Source: Mesostigma viride (taxonomy: Eukaryota; Streptophyta; Mesostigmatophyceae; Mesostigmatales; Mesostigmataceae). Taken from it: 64,000 nt of DNA. The notes under the pieces were generated by a model. The model saw only the letters and a program-made list of their open reading frames with translations, was not told where the DNA came from and made no database searches. Positions 1-7,920 of this stretch are shown piece after piece. Made by a program: the position numbers and the translations under genes. Within the stretch, counting starts at the first letter, position 1. Every line of letters starts with the position of its first letter. The stretch is from assembly GCA_009746045.1 (NCBI GenBank), contig RPFO01000061.1, forward strand, positions 1 through 64,000, in the 5' to 3' direction.

Positions 1-781
1 CCCGTTTGCTAGCCCATGTAATGTTGTGGCCAACTTTCTGTAAACGGGGGAATAATTAGGAATGCGTCCTTAATAATCGCTTCCGCCCACCGTATTTCTG
101 GCCAAGATTGTGAGGGCTAGGTAGTGCTTGCCGTGTCCTTTACGGCGCTAGTTTTCTTATTGAAAACAGTTGAGTGAGTATACAAGTTAATCCTGTACCT
201 CGGCACTATATACGCATATCATTTATGGACATGCTAGTGGTTGCATGAATTTCTGTAGTGAACTATTGTACGTTTCTGGCGCTGCCTAGGAGGCGCTGTG
301 GCCTAGTCCCCGCATGCCATAACGTCGTGCCAACTAATGTTGGTCACCGTCACTTGTGGTGAAAAGTTTGCTCAATTTCGTACCGTCAGATTTGTAATGG
401 ATCAACGGTAGCAAACAGTGTAGCCGCCACTGAAGGACTTTGTCCCTTCCACATAATAAGTGACTCATGGTACACGAGAAATTTACCTTGTTGGTCCCCA
501 TGTGTATGGGTAAGCCCTAGTTGGGTATGGCTGCCTTGTTGGTAGCCTAAAGCCATGCTCTTGTTGAGTATGCAACAGTCTCTTGTTGAGATTGTGTAGT
601 GGCATTGTTTGCCCAAGCCCATCCTTGTTGGATGGGATTGACCTCTAGTTGAGGCCTACCTCCTTGTTGGAGACCAACCCCAAAGTAATATATTTAATCA
701 ACCAAGCAATATTTTGTGGCTGTCATCACATTGGGTAACAAGGGGTCAAAAAGATCTTTCCTCCTCCTCCGTAATTTAACA
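1..781 (+). repeat. 5' LTR (left-truncated by window edge)
   Basis: Nearly identical to 1668-2448; differences seen at the G/A in atttct(g/a)tag, the C/T in ggtag(c/t)aaac and the T/C in gagaaat(t/c)t. It ends TTTAACA, immediately followed by the candidate primer binding site. Confidence 0.88.
485..672 (+). other. Array of eight hairpins with a constant TTGTT/TAGTT loop (5' LTR copy)
   Basis: Loops lie at 488-492, 518-522, 536-540, 561-565, 583-587, 625-629, 646-650 and 664-668; six are TTGTT and two (518, 646) are TAGTT. Each is closed by a different but self-complementary stem of 3 to 8 bp, for example CCCATCC/GGATGGG, CATGCTC/GAGTATG and CCTC/GAGG. The three imperfect stems (loops at 536, 561 and 583) contain G-U pairs only when read as + strand RNA; on the - strand they would be C-A mismatches. 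This fits selection on the element's own transcript, whose direction is fixed by the PBS and PPT. Confidence 0.75.
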
Positions 782-800
782 TGGTATCGGTATGGGAGTG
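782..800 (+). other. Primer binding site
   Basis: TGGTATCGG begins directly after the LTR terminal ACA. It resembles sites for the 3' end of plant-type initiator methionine tRNA (TGGTATC start). Only the first nine bases fit well. Confidence 0.65.
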
Positions 801-1537
801 ACCCATGAACCCATTTCTTGAGCCGTAAACCGTTTTTCCAAAAGCCGCACTTTCCTGATCCCGTTTTTGAGCGGTCGGCCTGCAGCCAGGTACCCAACTT
901 TGAGCGTGCAGATCTTTTGACTGGGACATTATTTTTCACCGCTCTTAGATGCGTTGGAAGCGTCACATCGTCCTCGTTTCAACGCCGCCAAGAACGCTGC
1001 CATCGGCATCCTGGTGCAAAAGTTACTCAAGTTCGCGCCGACCTACGTGGCCAGCTTGTCAGTGCGCATATCTTTTTAACGACTCATCTGTTTAAGACCG
1101 TTGAGGTGTCGTTGAAAAGGGCATTCTGTGGCGGTTCTATCAAGCCATAACGCGCCCCAAGCTGTTTAGTACTACGGCAACTACGTTCATTCCTGTTCGG
1201 ACCAGCGGATTTCCGGAATTTCTCATCTTTCTCGTCAACAGCACATCCGTTTGGACCGTGCTAGGCGTCCATCGACGCGGAATTTTATGCTCGTTTCAAC
1301 AAGCTATCATACGTCGTCATCGGTTTGATACAACGCCAACAACACTCATTTCCGTGGCGCCAGCTGACGGACCTTTGCCGACATGCAACTTTTACGTGGC
1401 TCCTCTTTTTGAGCCATTTGTGACGTCCTCGGATTCGTCTCTTTCTTCCGGTTTTAACAAGCCATCACACGTTTCAGTTCCTCAAGCTTTTCGACAACTG
1501 CATTGATTTGAAGTCGTCATGTTTTGGCTTACCGTGT

Positions 1538-1638
1538 AAGGGGGGAGTGGCAGGGTTGTTTCTACCCGGCAAGCCCTACTGCCTAAGTAAGGGGGGAGCA
1601 CAGTTGTTTGAGTCAATCCCAGCAACGTGCAAGGGGGG
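1538..1638 (+). other. Three polypurine tracts, the last adjoining the 3' LTR
   Basis: AAGGGGGG occurs at 1538-1545, 1589-1596 and 1631-1638. The third is followed directly by TG, the start of the 3' LTR, and is the natural plus-strand primer. The two upstream copies, in otherwise different sequence, may act as extra (central) PPTs or be remnants of earlier LTR boundaries. Confidence 0.6.
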
Positions 1639-2448
1639 TGTCAGGATTTTAGATAATCCTGGTTGTGCCCGTTTGCTAGCCCATGTAATGTTGTGGCCAA
1701 CTTTCTGTAAACGGGGGAATAATTAGGAATGCGTCCTTAATAATCGCTTCCGCCCACCGTATTTCTGGCCAAGATTGTGAGGGCTAGGTAGTGCTTGCCG
1801 TGTCCTTTACGGCGCTAGTTTTCTTATTGAAAACAGTTGAGTGAGTATACAAGTTAATCCTGTACCTCGGCACTATATACGCATATCATTTATGGACATG
1901 CTAGTGGTTGCATGAATTTCTATAGTGAACTATTGTACGTTTCTGGCGCTGCCTAGGAGGCGCTGTGGCCTAGTCCCCGCATGCCATAACGTCGTGCCAA
2001 CTAATGTTGGTCACCGTCACTTGTGGTGAAAAGTTTGCTCAATTTCGTACCGTCAGATTTGTAATGGATCAACGGTAGTAAACAGTGTAGCCGCCACTGA
2101 AGGACTTTGTCCCTTCCACATAATAAGTGACTCATGGTACACGAGAAATCTACCTTGTTGGTCCCCATGTGTATGGGTAAGCCCTAGTTGGGTATGGCTG
2201 CCTTGTTGGTAGCCTAAAGCCATGCTCTTGTTGAGTATGCAACAGTCTCTTGTTGAGATTGTGTAGTGGCATTGTTTGCCCAAGCCCATCCTTGTTGGAT
2301 GGGATTGACCTCTAGTTGAGGCCTACCTCCTTGTTGGAGACCAACCCCAAAGTAATATATTTAATCAACCAAGCAATATTTTGTGGCTGTCATCACATTG
2401 GGTAACAAGGGGTCAAAAAGATCTTTCCTCCTCCTCCGTAATTTAACA
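1639..2448 (+). repeat. 3' LTR (complete, 810 bp)
   Basis: Begins TGTCAGG after the polypurine tract and ends TTTAACA; TGT..ACA are inverted termini. It contains the second copy of the hairpin array at 2152-2339. Right flank begins GTGTC. Confidence 0.85.
2152..2339 (+). other. Hairpin array (3' LTR copy)
   Basis: Same eight stem-loops as 485-672, shifted by 1667 bp. Confidence 0.75.
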
Positions 2449-2451
2449 GTG

Positions 2452-2850
2452 TCAAACACTGGGGTGTCCAGAACCGAGGTGCACCTTCAGGAGCTGCCGT
2501 ACCACCACGTAGTCCAGACAGGCCTGACGGCCGTTAGGGCCCCGAAAAGTGACCAAGTCCTGTGAGGGACGTTGGAAGTGGCAGTTGACAGCAACCATCC
2601 CGCTATCCCGCAAAAAGGCAGAAAACCGGGGAGTGCTGTCGTTAGCAGCCGTGTCAGCAGGCGCAAAGCGACTGCCAGCAGTGCCCACGGGGAGCGTGGC
2701 ATTGGCGTCGAGCAGCATAACCAAAAAGTGGCGGGCCGGGGTGGCCCCTCAGGGCGATGCAAGGCCTCGAAGAACTTCTGGCGTTCCGACTCAGGTAGAC
2801 CACTATGGGGTGCGTAGCCCACTGTTGAGAAGCCATTTTGACATGCCCTA
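2452..2850 (-). pseudogene. LINE endonuclease fragment (APE-type)
   Basis: On the - strand the piece running down to 2452 reads MVMLLDANATLPVG followed by a TFRGPNG..LDYVVV stretch. These match the DxN active-site loop and the T+S..IDYI-type C-terminal strand of apurinic-like LINE endonucleases. An upstream piece in another frame (SGLPESERQKFFEALHRP) continues the domain, so at least one frameshift separates them. The fragment starts exactly where the 3' LTR ends, which suggests the LTR element landed in it, and it points opposite to the reverse transcriptase at 2940-4754, so the two are not one gene. It is too short and broken to function. Confidence 0.6.
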
Positions 2851-2939
2851 AGCACACCTGGATTTGTACTCCACCACCACTAGTACAAATTGACTTTTTT
2901 TCAACTTTGTTATTTTGTACCTCTCTTAGGTCCAAAGCC

Positions 2940-4754
2940 GCACGCCTGGCAGTAGCACCGGCGGACGTCCCTGCGCCGCCCACGCCACCCGCCGCTGAGC
3001 AGGACTACACGTACCCAGCCCTGACGGAACCCCTGGCCCACCCCAACGAGCTCCCGCCGTTCACCGAGCTCGAGCTGAGCACCGCCGCCAAGCAACTCCG
3101 CTTCTATGCTGCCGTTGGACCTGACCAGCTCCCAGCCCCGGTGATTAAGCTGACGGCGCTCACGGGGTTCCTGCTTGACGTCTGCAACCGGATCCTGCTT
3201 GCCGACGCGCCGCCGATTCCGGAGTGGCAGCACAGCTACCGTATTATGCTGTACAAAAACAAAGGTTCCCCTGACGACCCCGCCAACTACAGAGGAGTCT
3301 GCATCCAGAGCGCCGCACTCAAGTTGTTCATGCGCATGATCCTCAACCGCCTTCGTTCTGCTCTCGACTGTCACCTTGGGGAAAGTCAAATGGGCTTCCG
3401 TCCTGGGCGCAACACCGTCATGGCCATCTTCGTCGCGCGTCGCCTCTTCGAGGAAATCGCTCTCCTGCAACCTGGTGAGTTTCCCGCCATCCTGATCTTC
3501 GTCGACTTCATCAAGGCTTTTGATTCTGTCCTCTGGGACGCTCTATGGGCTGTACTTGCTCGCGCTCGCGTCCCCACTCCCCTGATTACCGTCATCCGCA
3601 CGCTGTATGAGGGGTCCACCACTTCGGTGCGCACTCAGCACGGCATAACCCCGCCCTGCCCACTGCAGACCGGCGTCTGGCAGGGTTGCGTCCTGTCGCC
3701 GTACCTGTTTATTATTGTAGTGGATTATGTTATGCGCCAGGCACGTGCTCGCTTTGCTAGCATTGCAGGCCGTGCCCCTGGCCTAGCGATCACGAACGAG
3801 CTTGGGGAAGGGGGGCCGACTAACAAGCAGAATTTACTAGCTGACCTCATTTATGCCGACGACATCACGCTCATCGAGAAGCCGGAGTCTGCCCAACTTT
3901 GGCTGGACTGCCTGGCGCTCGAGGCTCGGGCGGTTGGTCTAGAAATCAGCCCCAAAACGGAGGCCCTGGCCCTCGGCATGGCAGGGCCCCCACCCACACT
4001 CCGCCTCTTAGACGATGCCGAGGTCAACTACCCTACTTCAGGCCGCTTCAAGCTGCTCGGCAGTTGGCTTCCTGACTGCGAGGACGACATGACGACACGG
4101 ATCGGCATGGCGTGGGCGCACCTCCATGACCACCGCCGCTGGTGGAGCAACCCCGCCCTACCCCGGATCGTCAAGCGTGACCTCTTCAAGGTCGTCATTC
4201 TGACGATCCTGACCTACGGCGCCGAGACGTGGACACTGATGCAGGAGCTGGAGCAACGACTCGACGGCGCCGTCACCAAGATGCTGCGCAAGGCCCTTAA
4301 CATCCCCTTTGGTTTGCACATTAGTAATGAGGATTTGTACGCTGATTTGCCCTATGTTTCCCACATTATTAGGCACAGGCGCCTGGGCCTAGCCGGGCAC
4401 CTGGCCCGCACAGATCAGGTAGATACATCAGATAGACTAGCTGGCACCAAGCCCGCCCAGCCTGGGCGATATGTCCTCACCTGGCGTGCCCCCGGCCGCG
4501 CGCGGCAGGGCCGCCACCCGTGGACTTTTCGTGATAGACTCGGCATGGACATGTGCTACACTAGACGTGACGGGCTCACCCCCGGGCAGCCTCCTGGTTT
4601 GTCTGTAATATGGAGGCAGATGGTGCGCAAGGATAGATGGCAAGTAGTGATGAAGGAGACCACCCCCAAGCCTGTGGGGGCTCCGCGTGTGACCAAGTAT
4701 GGCATTCATAGCGATTCGGGCCGCGGTGCCCACACCCCTGTAACTAGGACCTAG
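2940..4754 (+). CDS. LINE-A ORF2 reverse transcriptase (5'-truncated)
   Basis: Open for about 600 codons, with the core motifs of a non-LTR reverse transcriptase in order: the GFRPGRNT block near 3393, FVDFIKAFDSV near 3500 (first catalytic Asp), a GVWQGCVLSPYLF block near 3670, and YADD near 3853 (the two metal-binding Asp). A thumb/connector region follows (TYGAETWTL near 4213) and then a basic C-terminal domain ending in T-R-T. The upstream endonuclease and the true start were lost by 5' truncation, so no start codon is proposed; codons upstream of 2938 belong to the flanking repeat. The frame is intact to its stop, but the copy cannot be autonomous. It would act at chromosomal target sites by priming from nicked DNA. 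Confidence 0.85.
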   Translation, partial: ARLAVAPADVPAPPTPPAAEQDYTYPALTEPLAHPNELPPFTELELSTAAKQLRFYAAVGPDQLPAPVIKLTALTGFLLDVCNRILLADAPPIPEWQHSYRIMLYKNKGSPDDPANYRGVCIQSAALKLFMRMILNRLRSALDCHLGESQMGFRPGRNTVMAIFVARRLFEEIALLQPGEFPAILIFVDFIKAFDSVLWDALWAVLARARVPTPLITVIRTLYEGSTTSVRTQHGITPPCPLQTGVWQGCVLSPYLFIIVVDYVMRQARARFASIAGRAPGLAITNELGEGGPTNKQNLLADLIYADDITLIEKPESAQLWLDCLALEARAVGLEISPKTEALALGMAGPPPTLRLLDDAEVNYPTSGRFKLLGSWLPDCEDDMTTRIGMAWAHLHDHRRWWSNPALPRIVKRDLFKVVILTILTYGAETWTLMQELEQRLDGAVTKMLRKALNIPFGLHISNEDLYADLPYVSHIIRHRRLGLAGHLARTDQVDTSDRLAGTKPAQPGRYVLTWRAPGRARQGRHPWTFRDRLGMDMCYTRRDGLTPGQPPGLSVIWRQMVRKDRWQVVMKETTPKPVGAPRVTKYGIHSDSGRGAHTPVTRT

Positions 4755-4809
4755 ATAGCTTATACCATCCATTCCATCCCATGTTCCCCTCCCACTGAGG
4801 ACTTATGCT

Positions 4810-4848
4810 CACGTGACGCAGTCACGTGTCTATTAATTAATTAATTAA
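4810..4848 (+). other. LINE-A 3' hairpin and ATTA tail
   Basis: CACGTGAC-GCA-GTCACGTG (4810-4828) is a perfect 8-bp stem with a 3-nt loop, followed by a TTAA/ATTA microsatellite and the target duplication. Recurs in other LINE-A copies; probably the reverse transcriptase recognition structure. Confidence 0.7.
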
Positions 4849-4889
4849 TTAGGTCCAAAGGTAGGAGGTAAGTGTCTCATCATGTTTTG

Positions 4890-5262
4890 ACACCGTTGCA
4901 CCGTTGCACCGTTGCACCGTTGCACCGTTGCACCATAAAACTACCATTTTATGATTTTGTATGGTGTCACGAGGTAACCTAACGTCCAATACTAATGTTA
5001 TAATGTCCACAAGCACTGCCCAACGTGGGGTGCCACTGTGCCACCGTTGCACCGTTGCACCGTTGCACCGTTGCACCGTTGCACCATAAAACTACCATTT
5101 TATGATGCTGTATGGTGTCACGAGGTAACCTAACGTCCAATACTAATGTTATATTGCCCACAAGCACTGCCCAACGTGGGGTGCCACTGTGCCACCGTTG
5201 CACCGTTGCACCGTTGCACCGTTGCACCGTTGCACCGTTGCACCGTGCCACCGTGACATGTC
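4890..5262 (+). repeat. Composite satellite: octamer blocks alternating with spacers
   Basis: Three blocks of GCACCGTT (about 4890-4935, 5042-5090, 5193-5246) are separated by two nearly identical spacers of about 105 bp containing TGGTGTCACGAGGTAACC. The 3' edge degrades to GTGCCACC. Reading frames through it are artefacts of the repeat. Confidence 0.85.
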
Positions 5263-5452
5263 TTGACACATCATTTTTTGACTTTTCCTACGCAAGTAAT
5301 GCAAGCACATGGCAAAATAAAATATTGATGATTACTTGAGACAAATATTAATTGATTATCAGCATTGTCTCCAATGTCTCCTACATGTAACATATGGAGA
5401 AGCAAGTACTACGTGATCGCAACCACAATTCCTTTGTTCGCCAACTAATACA

Positions 5453-6718
5453 TCACAGCATGAAAAAGCTGAATAAATGGCTGAAAACTGACAAAGAGGT
5501 GCAAACACGATCAATATGAACATGAACCATAATAAACTGGTTCCCCTCGCTCATTTGCATCTTGCGAGTACGGCTGATGCCTTTTCCGCGATGGAGGGGC
5601 GGGGGCGGGGGGCGGGGGGCGCTGCGAGCACGCATGCGTTCATCATCAAAGTTGCTGTGAGTCGTGAGACGAGTATGCTGAGTTGCTGCATAATGTCCCT
5701 CAGCATAATGTGGCCTATCTGGCTCCCTCATGGCGGCATAACGGTAAGCGCCCTGCAAGGGCTCACCGTGGGCCATATAATAGGAGTCATAAGGCTCGTA
5801 CAGGCCATGCGATTCATCTTGCCAATCCAGCTTCCTTGCCTCATCGATCGCGGGTGCGCGCGTGCGCGGCTCTGGCTCATCTTGCCAATCCAGCTTCCTT
5901 GCCCCATCGATCGCGGGTGCGCGCTTGCGCGGCTCTGGCTCACGGCGTGCCGGCTGCCATTCTGCCCCCTGCATGCCGCGGTGAAGCCTTCACGTTGCCG
6001 CAATGTGGGAGGCGCAGCAGGAATGGTCGGCCGGTGAATCTCCGTGCCGCGGCTTGAGGTTGGAGCACATTCAACAGGCGTGCATGGCACTCGTTCCCTT
6101 TCCAAAGCATCAACCCTCTCCGTCAGGGATTTGACCTGTTCCTTCAGCTTCGCAGTCGCGGGGTTCTCTGGGGCGGCAGCCGGCTTAATTGCACGCGCTG
6201 CCAATGATGATTGGCACTTGGAAACCTTTGCATTCAAATCAGCGATCTGCATAGCCACAGACGGCGGCGCCTTCTTCCTCCCTTGCTTCGCTTGAAACCC
6301 CACCCAGTCCTTCAGCTCTGCGATTGCTGCCTGTGCTGCTTGCAACCCCTGAGTAAGGGGCGCTAGCCACTTTGCCGGGGGAGCTGCCGGGGAGCTGCCG
6401 GGGGAGCTGCTGGCATCGCACTCTCGGACGGTGCTGACTTTGCTGCGCGAGGCGGCAGTGCCTTCCCGCCCTGGTATGTATTCAAGCTGGCGTGCAGGGC
6501 GCAAGCTCCGCTGGCCCCCCCCCCCGCCGCCGTCGAGGCGCGCTTCTTGGGCTTGACGGGTGATGTTTGTTCCTCGCTGCCATCGTCACCCCCCCTTCCC
6601 CATCATTGTGCTCCTCCTCCACCTCCTCTTCATCCTCCAGGTCATAGCTGGCATCGCCCCCGCTTTCATCTTCATCTTCATCTTCATCGGATGGAGCAGG
6701 CGGGACGACAGCGAGCAC
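5453..6718 (-). pseudogene. Exon 3 of the split gene
   Basis: Acceptor AATTCAG precedes a phase-0 exon that opens VLAVVPPAPSDEDEDEDESGG, a strongly acidic tract. The body must change frame at runs of G or C, then shows heptad-like helix (AELKDWVGFQAKQG, KLKEQVKSLTERVDALERE). A final segment has two copies of a unit containing RAPAID(G/E)ARKLDWQDE and ends at a stop near 5453. Because the shifts fall in homopolymers, assembly error is as likely as true mutation. Confidence 0.5.
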
Positions 6719-6936
6719 CTGAATTGTAAACATGCACGCATACAGAGATTGACATTTTACATCAACAATAATTAATGTTTTATGGTGCTTACAAATAGAG
6801 TGCTCCTGATGGTGTCTTCTAGTATGCACATTGATCATATGCGCCAGTGTGGTTTGCGCTCGGCTGCGGTTGGATTGCGCATGGCATGTTCTAGCATATG
6901 AATGTCAACAATGGAAAACCGATCTGAGATACTTAC

Positions 6937-6978
6937 AAGATAGCCCTGCCCGGTGGTCTTGTTGGTCGCGCTCCTTAA
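6937..6978 (-). pseudogene. 3' end of exon 2, left of the Gypsy insertion
   Basis: Reads LRSATNKTTGQGYL in phase with 16396-16449 after removal of the Gypsy element; ends at a canonical GTAAGT donor (6936-6931). The 218-nt intron 6936-6719 follows. Confidence 0.65.
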
Positions 6979-7552
6979 TGTTACGTCCTGGCTCGACTCT
7001 ATCCCAAACATCTCGCCTAACCTTACCTAAACTAGTGATGAGGCACCTACCGAGGAGTGAGGAGCTATATTGGCTATAAGACCTAGGACGCGACGACGCT
7101 GCTTCTCAATGCATTCCCTTATAATACGCCATATACCGAATAAAACCAGGGTACTACGAAGGAAACAATACTACACTGCCGTGACCCAAGCCTATATGTG
7201 TTAATTCATTTAACACACGCCGAGTGCCATTCACGAAGGACAACTGCTGCATAAATGATCGCCGACAGGCGTGTATGCTCGGGCCGACATCGACCCTCGC
7301 ACACAGGACCAACGCACGTCCACAAGGTTCACACGCAGGATAAAAGGACCACTACTAAAGTACGCAGCGCGGCGCGACTGCACCGAACCACCATACTGTA
7401 CAAGTGCCACGTCACAAGGCCCGGTACCGACCGGCCAAAAGGTCCTTACTACACGTAAGCCTAGGAAAGTCAGCGAACTGCTCCGGAATGGCTGAGGCAA
7501 CAAGGGACCTAATTTACGTCCGTAACAACAACAAAAGTTACGCGACGTAACA
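6979..7552 (-). repeat. Gypsy-1 3' LTR (574 bp)
   Basis: TGTTACG..CGTAACA termini. Bordered on the internal side by a C-rich run at 7553-7563, which on the element strand is a GGGGGGGAGG polypurine tract. Confidence 0.9.
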
Positions 7553-7563
7553 CCTCCCCCCCA
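7553..7563 (-). other. Gypsy-1 polypurine tract
   Basis: Purine run on the - strand directly adjoining the 3' LTR; expected plus-strand DNA primer. Confidence 0.75.
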
Positions 7564-7920
7564 CAAAGGTAGGGAGCCCTCTCCCTACGCACAGGGAGGA
7601 AACCAAGGGATAGGAAACCTAATGCACCCAGCACACACCAACACAATCGGCAGGCCATCCAAGATACAAAGCACCAACGTATTAACTCGGTCTCCACCAC
7701 CACGCCGGGAGGTGTAGGGTTAACCAGCACCAAGCCTGGTGGTAGGTTCCCCTAACTGCCTGGAACAGAGTCCTTGCCGGGGGGACGGCACTGGGCAGGA
7801 CACACAGAGTAAACAAATCAGTACCAAGGACCAAGAACGACCAGTCAACTGGCCAGAACGTGAGGGCGACTCTATATACCGGAGGGACAACACCCTCAGG
7901 TCGGGCCTAAGGCCCTCTAT
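7564..7920 (-). other. Gypsy-1 3' untranslated segment, no feature recognised
   Basis: Between the polypurine tract and the stop of ORF X. No conserved motif seen. Confidence 0.4.

Larger units (their letters stand above)
1..2448 (+). mobile_element. Non-autonomous LTR retrotransposon (TRIM/LARD-like)
   Basis: Two direct repeats offset by exactly 1667 bp (1-781 and 1668-2448) flank an 857-bp internal region. The right repeat can be extended left to a TG at 1639, so the LTR is 810 bp (TGTCAG to TTTAACA) and the left copy lacks its first 28 bp because the window starts there. A primer-binding-site-like TGGTATCGG follows the left LTR directly and a purine tract AAGGGGGG precedes the right one. 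The internal region 782-1638 shows no gag, protease, RT or integrase, so mobility must be supplied in trans. I count about three mismatches between the LTRs, which implies a recent insertion. The left flank is outside the window, so the target duplication cannot be checked. Confidence 0.85.
2938..4848 (+). mobile_element. LINE-A, 5'-truncated copy
   Basis: Flanked by the 12-bp direct repeat TTAGGTCCAAAG (2926-2937 and 4849-4860), as expected of target-primed reverse transcription. The left end is truncated inside ORF2 and the right end is a hairpin followed by an ATTA repeat. Related 3' ends occur at 30284-30609 (-), 34792-34847 (+), 48810-49110 (-) and 49773-51173 (+). Confidence 0.88.
2846..5262 (+). 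repeat. Octamer-array repeat, copy 1 (interrupted by LINE-A)
   Basis: Begins with CCCTAAGCACACCTGG, the same terminus found at 63467 (+) and near 29793 (-). In all three copies a short unique stretch then leads into blocks of the octamer GCACCGTT (or a variant) separated by spacers of about 100 bp. Here LINE-A sits in the unique stretch. This may be the 3' untranslated end of a LINE or an independent element; no protein is assigned to it. Confidence 0.6.

Noticed and set aside
386-622. 78-codon - strand ORF repeated in both LTRs
   Set aside because: Falls on the hairpin array, antisense to the element transcript, with no domain.
7255-7495. Small + strand ORFs present in both Gypsy-1 LTRs
   Set aside because: Identical only because the LTRs are identical; antisense to the element and featureless.
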